Shown here in pieces: positions 38,492 to 47,440 of a DNA stretch of 64,000 bases; within the stretch, counting starts at the first letter, position 1; every line of letters begins with the position of its first letter. Source of the DNA: Cupriavidus necator N-1. GTDB taxonomy: Bacteria; Pseudomonadota; Gammaproteobacteria; Burkholderiales; Burkholderiaceae. Made by a program: the position numbers and the translations under genes. The stretch covers positions 1,426,001 to 1,490,000 of the forward strand of contig NC_015723.1 of NCBI RefSeq assembly GCF_000219215.1. Reading direction: 5' to 3'. The notes under the pieces were generated by a model. That model did no database searches and was not told the DNA's origin. It saw only the letters and a list, made by a program, of their open reading frames with translations.

Positions 38492-39739
38492 TCAGGCCTG
38501 CTGTGGTGTCTCGGGCAGCGTCAGCACGCCGCGGGCCTGCAGTGCCTGCAGCTGGTCATCGCTCATCTGCAGCAGGTTCTGCAGAACTGCCCGCGTGCCC
38601 TCGCCCAGCGTCGGGGGCGCGTTGCGGATCGGCAGGCGCTGGCCATCCAGGCGGTAAGGGGGCGCGAACACGTGCGTGCTGCCTGCCACGGGATGGGGCA
38701 TCTCGCGCAGCAGGCCGCCCTCGCGGGTCCGCTCGCTGGTCAATGCCTCATGCAGTCCCGCCACCTTACCGCAAGGAATGCCGCAGGCCGTCATGCGCTC
38801 CAGCAGCAGGTCGCGCGCAAAGCCGCGGATCAGGCCCGTGATCATGGGGGTCAAGGTCTCGCGGTTTTTGGCGCGCTCCACATTGGTGGCATAGCGCGGG
38901 TCCTCGACGATGTCCGGACGCTCGATGACCTGGCGGCAGAACTTGTCGAACTGGCTGTTGTTGCCCACGGCGATGATCAGCGGGCCATCGGCGGACTCGA
39001 ACATGCCATAGGGCACGATGGACGGATGGGCATTGCCATAGCGTGCGGGGTCGCGCCCGAGCAGCATGGCGTCCAGGCCGTAATAGCCGGTAACCATCAG
39101 CCCGCAGTCGTACAGCGCCATCTCGATCAGCTGGCCCTTGCCCTTGCGCTCGCGGCGGAACAAGGCCGCCAGCACCGCCTGCGCGGCATACATGCCGGTC
39201 ATCAGGTCCACCACGGCTACGCCGAACTTCAGCGGCGGCGTGTCGGCTTCGCCGTTGAGCGCCATGAGCCCGGCCTCACCCTGGATCACCAGGTCGTAAC
39301 CGGGACGCTTGGCCTCGGGGCCGCTGGTGTTGTAGCCGGAAACCGCGCAGTAAATCAGCTCGGGCTTGATGGCCTTGAGCTGTTCGTAGCCGAGGCCAAG
39401 CTTCTCAGCCCCGCCGGTCTTGAAATTGTGGATGACCACGTCGAACTGCGGCAGCAGGTCGTAGACAATCTGCACGCCTTCCTTGCTCTGCAGATCCAGC
39501 GTGATGGACCGCTTGTTGCGGTTCATGCTGTTGTAGTAGGTGGTCTCGGTCTTGCCGATGCGCATGCCCCAGTCGCGCGTGTCGTCGCCGCGGCCGGGGT
39601 GTTCCACCTTGACCACCTCAGCGCCGAAATCGGCCAGGACCTGGCCACACAGCGGTCCCGCAAACACACGCGACAGGTCGAGTACGCGCACGCCCTCAAG
39701 CGGGAAGTCGATGCCTTGGGATTGGTCAGGCGTCTGCAT
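38492..39739 (-). CDS. CaiB/BaiF-family (class III) CoA-transferase
   Basis: 415 residues. Class III CoA-transferases move CoA between carboxylic acids. N-terminal LEGVRVLDLSRVFAGPLCGQ and VLADFGAEVVKVEHPGRGDD are diagnostic; then NRNKRSITLDLQSKEG. The catalytic Asp is expected in the AVVDLMTGMYAAQAVLAA segment (residue about 180). GGAGACAAACA precedes the ATG at 39739, chosen over an ATG-like start ten codons earlier. Substrate unknown. Confidence 0.92.
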   Translation of the reverse strand: MQTPDQSQGIDFPLEGVRVLDLSRVFAGPLCGQVLADFGAEVVKVEHPGRGDDTRDWGMRIGKTETTYYNSMNRNKRSITLDLQSKEGVQIVYDLLPQFDVVIHNFKTGGAEKLGLGYEQLKAIKPELIYCAVSGYNTSGPEAKRPGYDLVIQGEAGLMALNGEADTPPLKFGVAVVDLMTGMYAAQAVLAALFRRERKGKGQLIEMALYDCGLMVTGYYGLDAMLLGRDPARYGNAHPSIVPYGMFESADGPLIIAVGNNSQFDKFCRQVIERPDIVEDPRYATNVERAKNRETLTPMITGLIRGFARDLLLERMTACGIPCGKVAGLHEALTSERTREGGLLREMPHPVAGSTHVFAPPYRLDGQRLPIRNAPPTLGEGTRAVLQNLLQMSDDQLQALQARGVLTLPETPQQA

Positions 39740-39999
39740 TGTTTGTCTCCATGGGCTGTTTCGAGGCACGAGCCGTCTGTGAATAATCGTAGCTTATGTC
39801 GGGCTGGCGTCACGCGATGCCGGCAGGGCTGCCGCAGCGCAGGACTCTGGATGCGGTGCCGGAATCGCGAATGTCCGTGCCGGCGATGAAGACTGCAGTG
39901 CATCGCCGACGACGGTGGCGACAGAAGGAAGCGGAAGCTTCCTCGGGCGTGGGCGGGTCCCCATCGCGGTCAGCCTAGCATTCTTGCTTGGATAACACC

Positions 40000-40037
40000 G
40001 CTATACAATCCCGATTCAAATTGACAAAATGTTCAAT
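40000..40037 (-). promoter_or_regulatory. Candidate promoter and palindrome for the CoA-transferase operon
   Basis: On the minus strand TTGTCA (40027-40022), a 16-nt spacer and TATAGC (40005-40000) resemble sigma-70 boxes. The -35 overlaps a partial palindrome ATTGA-N8-TCAAT (40020-40037) that could be an operator. The leader to the CoA-transferase start would be about 250 nt, which is long, so confidence is modest. Confidence 0.4.
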
Positions 40038-40152
40038 AAAATTTGACAGTGAATCGGGCCGCTGAGGCACCCTCCGTCGGCGACCTTGACTCGAGGTTGT
40101 GCTTCTTGAGCAAGAAGGCGGTTCTGATTGCACCGCCCCTCTCCTCCGCAGG

Positions 40153-40435
40153 TCAGGGCTGGCCCTTTGGGGCCGACGCGGGGTGGCTACGCGTGGCCGC
40201 TGCCGAGGCGCCTTGGCCGCCTGCACGCCCCATATTACGGTCAACGTCACCGTGAGCTGCGCTCTTGTCCTTTTTGGCGCTCTCGCCGGAGGCACCGCTG
40301 GCAGCCTGCCCAGACGGCTCCGCGCGCCTGCCAGTGTCAGTCCCTGGTGTTGGAGGGGGAGCCGTAGCGGCCGCCCTGGGCCCAAGCCGCAACAGCCGTA
40401 AGCGAAAGGGCGGCGAGGAAGGCTAGCTTTTTCAT
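40153..40435 (-). pseudogene. Frameshifted small exported protein
   Basis: From the ATG at 40435 (after GGAGACAGCA) the frame reads MKKLAFLAALSLTAVAAWAQ, a clean signal peptide, then stops after 32 residues. A one-base shift just after the signal peptide (in GGGCGGCC) opens a second frame that runs to 40153: TDTGRRAEPSGQAASGASGE, then KKDKSAAHGDVDRNMGRAGG and QGASAAATRSHPASAPKGQP. Together these make a plausible small, Ala/Ser/Gly-rich, charged periplasmic protein. Either a true frameshift, or an error in the sequence. Confidence 0.6.
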
Positions 40436-40491
40436 TGCTGTCTCCGTTCATGTGAGATAGCGCGCTTAGAGATAGAGGCGTATTAGATTTT

Positions 40492-40806
40492 TCAAACCTT
40501 CTTCACGTAAGAGTTGCACCAACCGTTTGCTGCGACCTGCTTATTACTGAAAATAGGACAGGGTCCCCACGCGTCGCCGGCTTTTCCTTGAAACAATTGG
40601 CAGTTGCTGCACTTCTGGCTTGCCTCGTGCCTTGGAAATTTGGCCTTATCGACCTTCGTTGTTTCGTGCTTGTATCCTAGTGAGACGGCTTGTGGATCGT
40701 TCTCGTCAAGCTTCCCCGCTTGTGCATTTGCCGGGGACTCGATGCCACCCACTGCGGCCGCAACAACGCCCGATATACCCCTCAAAAATGTTCGTCGAGT
40801 AGTCAT
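40492..40806 (-). CDS. High-potential iron-sulfur protein (HiPIP)
   Basis: 104 residues. Small periplasmic electron carrier with one [4Fe-4S] cluster. Tat signal TTRRTFLRGISGVVAAAVGG at the N-terminus. Four cluster cysteines in KCSNCQLFQG, WGPCPIF and NGWCNSY, the normal HiPIP spacing. TGGAGGTGCTGCG precedes the ATG at 40806. It may give electrons to a terminal oxidase or other reductase; no partner is adjacent. Upstream of the small exported protein on the same strand. Confidence 0.93.
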   Translation of the reverse strand: MTTRRTFLRGISGVVAAAVGGIESPANAQAGKLDENDPQAVSLGYKHETTKVDKAKFPRHEASQKCSNCQLFQGKAGDAWGPCPIFSNKQVAANGWCNSYVKKV

Positions 40807-41202
40807 CGCAGCACCTCCAGTCAAGACATTGTTGGTCAGCTTGTATTCGCCTCCCTTCCTTTCACGCTAGACGTTCGAGCGGCAAACACAAGCCATGAGG
40901 CCCGCTTTGCTTCGAACCGAAAAGTGCAGCACAAGACGCTGCGACCGGCGTAACCCAGCGCCGCCCCCTGGGGACAGCGCCGCGGCGGCAAACTGCATTG
41001 CATGAACGCCGGGCCGCGCGGGTGGCATCCGCTCCATCCCTTGCCATCGCCCTGCCCCAGCCGAAACATGGTTCAGGAAAGCACCGCTTGTAAGCCGGAG
41101 GTCAAAAAGCCAGGTCTCATACAGAATTAACAATTCGTCATCTTGCCAACGAGACAAGTTGCCTAAGCTGAGGCGAGCCGTCTGCAATTGGAGGAGGTCC
41201 TC
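40807..41202. other. Divergent intergenic region HiPIP / sialidase-like
   Basis: 396 bp between divergent genes, holding both promoters. The stretch 41120-41165 is relatively AT-rich and has an imperfect inverted repeat (CAATTCGTC...GACAAGTTG). No RNA gene seen. Confidence 0.4.
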
Positions 41203-42645
41203 ATGCATTGCAATAACAAGCTTATCCCGTTGCTAGCCGGAACCGCGCTCTGCGCAGCCTTGACGGTCAGCCCCCCCAGCCAGGCGGCCACGCTGGTTTC
41301 CGGCCCCAGCCCATTTGCCGGATGCACCGTTGGCGGCGGCACCGGCATAAATTATTTGAATGCAGAGGTCGAACCTTATCTGGCCATCAATCCCGCCAAC
41401 CCCACCAATTTCATTGGCGTGTGGCAGCAGGACCGCTGGTCGGATGGCGGCGCACGTGGTCTGGTTGCCGGTTCCTCCTTCGATGGCGGCAAGACCTGGA
41501 CGCAGACGGCCCTGCCGTTCAGTGCCTGCGCCGGCGGGCTCGGTTACGAGCGCGCCTCCGACCCGTGGGTGTCGATCGGGCCCGACGGCACCGCCTATGC
41601 GATCTCGATTTCGTTCAACCGCTCCAACAACAGCAACGCGGTCGGCGCCGCGGTCTCGCGCGATGGCGGCAAGAGTTGGCAAAACCTAAGTGTCATCATT
41701 GCGGATAACGAACCCTCTTCGCAGTTCTTCAACGACAAGGAATCGGTGACGGCCAATCCGGTCACCCCTGGCGTTGCCTACGCCGTATGGGACCGTCTTG
41801 AGCAGCCGAATGCCAATCCGTATGCCAATTTGCACACCGCCGCCTTCCGCGGACCCGCGCTGTTCTCCAAGACTGTCGACGGCGGCCTGACCTGGAGCCC
41901 GCCGAAAGTGATCGTGAACACCCCGTCGCGGCAGCAGACCATTGGAAACCAGATCGTGGTCAACTCGCAGACCGGCACGCTCTACAACTTCTTCAACCTC
42001 ATCAGGCCGCCCTTCAATATCACCGCGTCCAAGCTCGCGTTCGTCATGTCGACCGACGATGGCGCCACCTGGAGCAAGCCTGACGTCATCGCCGACATGC
42101 GCACGGTGGGGGTGACGGATCCCAATACCGGCGAAGCAGTGCGCACCGGGGACATCATTCCCGAGCCCGCCATCGACCCGGCAACCGGGCAACTCTACGT
42201 GGTGTGGCAGGATTCGCGCTTCAATGGCGGGCTGTACGATGAGATCGCCATGTCGACATCACGCGACGGCGGCCAGACCTGGAGCACTCCGATTCGCGTC
42301 AATACGCCTACCGGACGTCCCGCATTCACGCCGTCCGTGCGAGTCAATTCTGCCGGAATCGTTGCTGTTACCTACTACGATTTCCGCAACCTGGCCACCG
42401 GCAACACCACCACGCTGCCTACGGACTACTGGCTCACCACCTCGGGCAACGGGGGCGTTTCGTTCGGCGGCGAAGTCCATCTGGCCGGTCCCTTCGATAT
42501 GAAGACGGCGCCGGCGGCATCGGGCTTCTTTGTCGGCGACTATGAAGGGTTGGCGACAATGGGAAATGCCTTTGTGCCCTTCTTTGTCCAGGCGAACTCA
42601 GGCAATACCGCGAATCGCACAGATGTGTTCGTGGTTGCTCCGTAA
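41203..42645 (+). CDS. Exported BNR/Asp-box sialidase-like protein
   Basis: 480 residues. Signal peptide NKLIPLLAGTALCAALTV, cleavage near SQA-ATL. At least five Asp-box (BNR) repeats are visible: SFDGGKTW, SRDGGKSW, TVDGGLTW, STDDGATW and SRDGGQTW, so a beta-propeller of the sialidase superfamily. The sialidase Arg triad and FRIP motif are not evident, so enzymatic activity on sialic acid is unproven; it could be another glycosidase or a binding propeller. GGAGGAGG precedes the ATG at 41203. Confidence 0.85.
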   Translation: MHCNNKLIPLLAGTALCAALTVSPPSQAATLVSGPSPFAGCTVGGGTGINYLNAEVEPYLAINPANPTNFIGVWQQDRWSDGGARGLVAGSSFDGGKTWTQTALPFSACAGGLGYERASDPWVSIGPDGTAYAISISFNRSNNSNAVGAAVSRDGGKSWQNLSVIIADNEPSSQFFNDKESVTANPVTPGVAYAVWDRLEQPNANPYANLHTAAFRGPALFSKTVDGGLTWSPPKVIVNTPSRQQTIGNQIVVNSQTGTLYNFFNLIRPPFNITASKLAFVMSTDDGATWSKPDVIADMRTVGVTDPNTGEAVRTGDIIPEPAIDPATGQLYVVWQDSRFNGGLYDEIAMSTSRDGGQTWSTPIRVNTPTGRPAFTPSVRVNSAGIVAVTYYDFRNLATGNTTTLPTDYWLTTSGNGGVSFGGEVHLAGPFDMKTAPAASGFFVGDYEGLATMGNAFVPFFVQANSGNTANRTDVFVVAP

Positions 42646-43263
42646 CAGTAACCTGCATCATCGCTCCCTGCCTCTCCTGGCCGACGCCAGGTTAGGGGGA
42701 GGCGTGGTTGCAAGGATGGCTAGAAGGCCGGCGCTGTCAACTTGCTGGCAGTGCGCCGAATCTGAGGCAGGCTGGTACCACTGCACAGAAATCAGGGGCG
42801 CGAAGTACCGATCCCCATTTCTTCGAAGAGCTCGCGCCCCTTCACGATGCACTGCTGCTTAGCATCTTTAGATTTTTTGTACGCCCTTCTGCCGTCTTAT
42901 TTCCCGTCAATCCACTGAAAGCTGTGCTTGCGCCTGCTGGCGGCTCCGGTTCACGCCGTTCTCCTGATTGCCATCATCGTATCGACGTCAATGACGCAAA
43001 AATCGCGCTGGACCAATGCGCATACTCCTCACGGATATCGGAGCGATAAGGGCCCGGTGGCGAATCAGAATTCCCCATGTTTGCAAATTGCGTTTCCCCG
43101 CTTTAGCAGGGGGAGGCTTCCCACCGCGGAGGGAAGCTGTCAGGCTCGCCGATTGCGGCCCGCGCAATGCGGATTTGCGAACGCCGGAGCCGCCGATTGG
43201 GCTTGCGCGCCTTAGCACGGGTGCGGCTGCGCCAGGTTTTCATAGGACAGGATTTTTTTAGGG
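42646..43263. other. Intergenic region upstream of the cellulose operon
   Basis: 618 bp. I see no gene with an RBS and no clear c-di-GMP riboswitch pattern. The last 200 bp, with CCCCGC TTTAGC GGGGG-like and GCGGGCCGCAATC-type short dyads near 43100-43160, probably contain the bcs promoter and leader. Confidence 0.4.
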
Positions 43264-43719
43264 ATGAATCAAGCGATCTTGCAATACCTGACCGAGCGCC
43301 ACTGCTCCTCGCAATGGCGTGACGTGCTGACGGCGTTGGCCGAGGAACTCTCGGGGGTGATGGACCCGCCCAGCCTGCGCGCCTTCATGTGGCGCGTTGG
43401 CGTGCGGTTTGCCCAGCGGTTTGATCCGGGCAACTGCGCCACGCTGGCCGAACTCGAGCGGGCGCTTGCGCAGATCTGGCTGGACGTGGACTGGGGATGG
43501 GCCAGCATCGAGGATGCTGGCGGCGCGCTGGTGATCCGCCACTACTGCGCGCCGCTGCAGGCAGCGCTCGGCGAGTCATCCGGCAGCTGGTCGCCGGCAT
43601 TCCTGGAAGGGGCCTACCAGCACTGGTTTCGCATGCTGGGTTCGTCCGACACCCTGAAGGTCAGCCAAAGTACGCCGATCGATGCTGCTGGGTGCCTGGA
43701 ATTCCGGTTTGGCCGTTGA
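43264..43719 (+). CDS. bcsD: Cellulose synthase operon protein D
   Basis: 151 residues, full length for BcsD. The family forms a periplasmic octameric cylinder that guides several glucan chains and helps make ordered cellulose. Sequence: SSQWRDVLTALAEELSGVMD, FMWRVGVRFAQRFDPGNC, VDWGWASIEDAGGALVIRHY and LKVSQSTPI near the end, all typical. The RBS is unusual: AGGG directly before the ATG, with AGGACAGGA about 15 bases upstream. First gene of the bcs operon. Confidence 0.92.
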   Translation: MNQAILQYLTERHCSSQWRDVLTALAEELSGVMDPPSLRAFMWRVGVRFAQRFDPGNCATLAELERALAQIWLDVDWGWASIEDAGGALVIRHYCAPLQAALGESSGSWSPAFLEGAYQHWFRMLGSSDTLKVSQSTPIDAAGCLEFRFGR

Positions 43720-43787
43720 GGCGACGCGGGCCCGCCCTGCCGGGCCGGCCTCCCCAGCAACAGCACTCCTCTCCGTGAGTCAGAACC

Positions 43788-44399
43788 ATGAGCCAGTTAG
43801 ACGACCTGTCCCAGCTGTTCCAGCGCTTTGGCGGCAAGCCGGAAGCCTATAAAGAGATCGTGCGCGAGGACGCCGCGGCGCAAGCGCGCGAGCGTTGGCC
43901 GCTGCTGTCGGCGGTGCGGGTGGACGGCGCCGGCCTCGTGCCGCCGGTGCATGGCGCTGGACAGCCTGCGGCGGCACCCGTTGCGCCCGTAGCGTCGCCG
44001 GCCATGACGGCCGCGGTAAAGCCGATGGCAAACCCGGTCGAGGCGCCCGCGATGGCGCCGCGCTTTCGCACGCCCGAAGGCATGCCGCCGGCGCCGCAGA
44101 CGCTGGCCCAGGCTGTCCCGGCGGTGCCGCCCGCTTCAGGTCCCGCATCTGGCCACGCATCCGGTCTCACTCCTGCTGCCGAGCCTGCAGCATCCTCCTG
44201 CCCCGCCGCCATCTGGACGCCCACACCCGAGCCCGCCGAGCCGGAGCGGGCAAGCCCGATCCAGCCTGCCCAGCCGGTCGCTGCCGGCACCGAACTGTCG
44301 CGCGTATTCGCGCGGCTCGAAGGCCGCACGCAGCCGGCTCCGGCCAGCGAGCGGGTGCCCGCCCGCCGTTCCTTCCTCGATCGGCTGAATCGCTCGTGA
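43788..44399 (+). CDS. bcsP: Cellulose biosynthesis protein BcsP (BcsR-like N-terminus)
   Basis: 203 residues. The first 45 (MSQLDDLSQLFQRFGGKPEA, then ARERWPLLSAVRV) resemble the BcsR/BcsP head domain (dimerising helices). The rest is a Pro/Ala-rich disordered region ending in a basic VPARRSFLDRLNRS. BcsP/BcsR usually partner BcsQ in placing the synthase at the pole. Its stop overlaps the GTG of bcsQ. The name rests on N-terminal pattern and gene order; the linker has no conservation. Confidence 0.8.
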   Translation: MSQLDDLSQLFQRFGGKPEAYKEIVREDAAAQARERWPLLSAVRVDGAGLVPPVHGAGQPAAAPVAPVASPAMTAAVKPMANPVEAPAMAPRFRTPEGMPPAPQTLAQAVPAVPPASGPASGHASGLTPAAEPAASSCPAAIWTPTPEPAEPERASPIQPAQPVAAGTELSRVFARLEGRTQPAPASERVPARRSFLDRLNRS

Positions 44400-45169
44400 A
44401 AATCATTGCAGTCGTCTCGGCCAAGGGCGGTGTGGGCAAGACCACGCTGTCGGCCAACCTCGCCGAAGCCCTGGCCATGGCCGGCGAGCACGTCCTCGCC
44501 GTCGACCTTGACCCGCAGAATGCACTGCGCCTGCATTTCGGCATGCCGCCGCACGAGGTGTCGGGCCACGCGCGCGCCACGCTGGCAGGCGAGGCCTGGC
44601 AGCAGAGCATGTACCGCGGCCGCTCTCGCGTGGTGCTGATGCCGTTCGGCGCGCTCAACGAAGCGGACCGCTCCGCCTTCGAGGCCCATCTCGTCACCCA
44701 TCCTGGCTGGCTGCGCACGCAGCTCGGCACGCTGGGCCTGGGGCGCGACGACGTGGTGGTCATCGATACGCCGCCGGGCCCTTCGCCCTACATGCGCCAG
44801 GCGCTGTCATGCGCGCAGCTTTGCGTGATGGTCTCGCTGCCGGACGCCGCCTCGTACGCCACCATGCCCCTGATGGAAGACCTGATCCGCACCTATTGCG
44901 AAGGCCGTCCCGATTACCTAGGCCACGTGCTGGTCATCAACCAGGTGGACGTGAGCCGCCAGCTTGGCAAGGACGTGGTGCAAGTGCTGCGCGCCCAGCT
45001 CGGCGAGCGCGTGCTGGGGGTGATCCACCAGGACCAGGCCGTGGCCGAGGCGCTTGCCTACGACCGCAGCGTGCTCGAGTACAACCCACATAGCCAGGCC
45101 ACGCACGACCTGCAGCGCTGCGCCGCGTGGCTGCGCCGCGTCATGGCGGCCCATGGAGAAGCCGCGTGA
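44396..45169 (+). CDS. bcsQ: BcsQ, ParA/MinD-like ATPase
   Basis: 257 residues. SIMIBI-class ATPase required for cellulose export in bacteria that have it. Deviant Walker A AVVSAKGGVGKTTLS at residues 6-20; Walker A' ending DLDPQNALRL; Walker B-type VVVIDTPPG. Start is GTG at 44396, overlapping the bcsP stop as GTGA; upstream codons in this frame are antiphase to bcsP. The stop overlaps the next GTG in the same way. Confidence 0.9.
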   Translation: MKIIAVVSAKGGVGKTTLSANLAEALAMAGEHVLAVDLDPQNALRLHFGMPPHEVSGHARATLAGEAWQQSMYRGRSRVVLMPFGALNEADRSAFEAHLVTHPGWLRTQLGTLGLGRDDVVVIDTPPGPSPYMRQALSCAQLCVMVSLPDAASYATMPLMEDLIRTYCEGRPDYLGHVLVINQVDVSRQLGKDVVQVLRAQLGERVLGVIHQDQAVAEALAYDRSVLEYNPHSQATHDLQRCAAWLRRVMAAHGEAA

Positions 45170-47361
45170 AGCCAGACCAGTCCATGCGCTCCCCCAACGC
45201 GTTGTCGGCGGCCTTGCAGCGGTTCGGCAATGGCTTCGTGGAACTGCCGCTGTGGAACCGCAGGCCGGTACGCACCCTGGCGCTGGTGCTGGCGCTGTTC
45301 ATGTTCGCGCTGGTGGTCACGGTGCCGCTGGAATTCTGGCAGCAAGTCGGCTTTGTCACGGCCTGCATCGTGCTGGCCATGTGGCTGAACCGGGTCAAGG
45401 GCCATCTCGCCACCCTGATGATGGTGGTGCTGTCGGTCGCGGTGTCCAGCCGCTATATGTACTGGCGGCTGACGGAGACGATAAGCCTGGGCAATTGGGT
45501 CGACGCGGCGTTCGGCATCGGCCTGGTGCTGGCCGAGCTGTATGCCTTCGTGGTCCTCCTGCTCGGCTACTTCCAGACGGCCTGGCCGTTGAAGCGCCGT
45601 CCGGTGCCGATGCCCGCGGACAGCGCCACCTGGCCCACCGTCGACATCTTCATCCCCACCTACAACGAGCCGCTGTCGGTGGTGAAGCCCACGGTGTTCG
45701 CCGCCATGTCGATGGACTGGCCGCGCGACAAGATCAACGTCTACGTGCTCGACGATGGCCGCCGCGAGGAGTTCCGCGCGTTCTGCGAGAAGGTGGGCGT
45801 CACCCACGTGACGCGCAACCACAACCGCCACGCCAAGGCTGGCAATATCAACGAGGCGCTCAAGAACACCCACGGCGAGTACGTGGCGATCTTCGACTGC
45901 GACCACATTCCCACGCGCTCTTTCCTGCAGATCTGCATGGGCTGGTTCATCAAGGACCGCAAGCTGGCCATGCTGCAGACACCGCACTATTTCTTCTCGC
46001 CCGATCCGTTCGAGAAAAACCTGCGCACTTTCCAGGAGGTGCCCAACGAGGGCGAGCTGTTCTACGGCCTGGTGCAGGACGGCAACGACCTGTGGGACGC
46101 CACCTTCTTCTGCGGCTCGTGCGCCATCATCCGCCGCGCGCCGCTGCTCGAAGTGGGCGGCATTGCGGTGGAGACCGTGACCGAGGACGCCCACACCGCG
46201 CTCAAGCTGCACCGCAAGGGCTACGGCACGGCCTACCTGGCGATTCCGCAGGCGGCCGGGCTGGCCACCGAAAGCCTGTCCGGCCACGTCGGCCAGCGCA
46301 TCCGCTGGGCGCGCGGCATGGCGCAGATCTGCCGGGTGGACAACCCTTTGCTAGGCCCGGGCCTGTCGCTGCCGCAGCGGCTGTGCTACCTCAACGCCAT
46401 GCTGCACTTCTTCTACGGGCTGCCGCGGCTGGTGTTCCTGACCGCGCCGCTGGCCTACCTGCTGTTCGGCGCGCACGTGATCCAGGCCTCGGCGCTGACC
46501 ATCGCCATCTTCGCGCTGCCGCACATGCTGCACGCGAACATGACCAACTCGCGCATCCAGGGCAAGTTCCGCCATTCCTTCTGGAACGAGGTCTACGAAT
46601 CGGTGCTGGCGTGGTACATCATGCGCCCGGTGCTGGTGGCCTTCGTCAACCCGGCGGCCGGCAAGTTCAACGTGACGCCCAAGGGCGGCGTGATCGAGGA
46701 AGCGTACTTCGACTGGGTCATCTCGCGCCCCTACCTGGTGCTGCTGCTGTTCAACCTGCTGGGCGTAGTGGTGGGCCTGCTGCGGCTGTTCGTGTGGCAC
46801 CAGGAGGCCACCACGGTGGTGCTCAACCTGGCCTGGACCTTCTACAACCTCATCATCCTGGGCGCGTCCATTGCCGCGGCCAGCGAGACGCGCCAGATCC
46901 GCGAGGCGCACCGCGTGGCGATGAAGCTGCCGGCCACGCTGCACTTCGGCGACGGCCGCGCCGTGGTATGCGAAACCATCGACTTTGCCGAAGGCGGCAT
47001 CGGCATCCGGCTGCCGCATGGCGTCGAGGCCCAGGTGGGCGAGCCAGTGCGGATCTCGCTGTACCTGCAACACGACGAGCACATGTTCCCCGCCAGGGTG
47101 GTGTTCCAGGGCGAGTCGCACACCGGGCTGGTGCTGGGGGAGATGAGCCCGCGCGAGGAGATGGCCTTCATCCAGTGCACCTTCGCCCGCGCCGACGCCT
47201 GGATCGATTCGTGGGGCCGCAAGCGCCCGGACGCGCCCGGCATGGCGGCCGGCCAGATCCTGCGCATCGGCCTGCTCGGCTTCCATAACGTGATGTTCCA
47301 CCTGAGCCGCGAGATGCGCCGGCTGCTGCGCCGGCCCGAGCCCGGCGCTTCCGCCAATTGA
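45166..47361 (+). CDS. bcsA: Cellulose synthase catalytic subunit
   Basis: 731 residues from GTG 45166, with GGAG eight bases upstream and overlapping the bcsQ stop; ATG 45184 is an alternative. Inner-membrane GT2 glucosyltransferase making beta-1,4-glucan from UDP-glucose and moving it through its own channel. Catalytic motifs: VYVLDDGRREEF, FDCDHIPT, TVTEDAHTALKLH and the GQRIRWARG motif. Several membrane helices flank the GT domain. A C-terminal PilZ domain (RQIREAHRVAMKLP, DFAEGGIGIRL) should bind c-di-GMP; the DxSxxG motif has Ala for Ser. Confidence 0.97.
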   Translation: MKPDQSMRSPNALSAALQRFGNGFVELPLWNRRPVRTLALVLALFMFALVVTVPLEFWQQVGFVTACIVLAMWLNRVKGHLATLMMVVLSVAVSSRYMYWRLTETISLGNWVDAAFGIGLVLAELYAFVVLLLGYFQTAWPLKRRPVPMPADSATWPTVDIFIPTYNEPLSVVKPTVFAAMSMDWPRDKINVYVLDDGRREEFRAFCEKVGVTHVTRNHNRHAKAGNINEALKNTHGEYVAIFDCDHIPTRSFLQICMGWFIKDRKLAMLQTPHYFFSPDPFEKNLRTFQEVPNEGELFYGLVQDGNDLWDATFFCGSCAIIRRAPLLEVGGIAVETVTEDAHTALKLHRKGYGTAYLAIPQAAGLATESLSGHVGQRIRWARGMAQICRVDNPLLGPGLSLPQRLCYLNAMLHFFYGLPRLVFLTAPLAYLLFGAHVIQASALTIAIFALPHMLHANMTNSRIQGKFRHSFWNEVYESVLAWYIMRPVLVAFVNPAAGKFNVTPKGGVIEEAYFDWVISRPYLVLLLFNLLGVVVGLLRLFVWHQEATTVVLNLAWTFYNLIILGASIAAASETRQIREAHRVAMKLPATLHFGDGRAVVCETIDFAEGGIGIRLPHGVEAQVGEPVRISLYLQHDEHMFPARVVFQGESHTGLVLGEMSPREEMAFIQCTFARADAWIDSWGRKRPDAPGMAAGQILRIGLLGFHNVMFHLSREMRRLLRRPEPGASAN

Positions 47362-47440
47362 CCAGCCAGAGCCGTTCACGCGCCGCGTCCCGTCCGGCTG
47401 CGGCGCACCACATGCAACGGACCACTGGCACAAGAAGAGA

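Noticed and set aside
39975..40451. A 158-residue minus-strand frame from near 40451
   Set aside because: It overlaps the small exported protein out of phase; no RBS and no protein-like pattern. The frameshifted signal-peptide gene explains the region better.
42646..43263. A c-di-GMP riboswitch before the cellulose operon
   Set aside because: I looked for the GEMM-type conserved core and tetraloop receptor and did not find them; only short GC dyads are present.
45054..47288. A 744-residue plus-strand frame overlapping bcsA in another phase
   Set aside because: Composition is random-like (Arg/Gly/Ala) while the neighbouring frame carries every BcsA motif.
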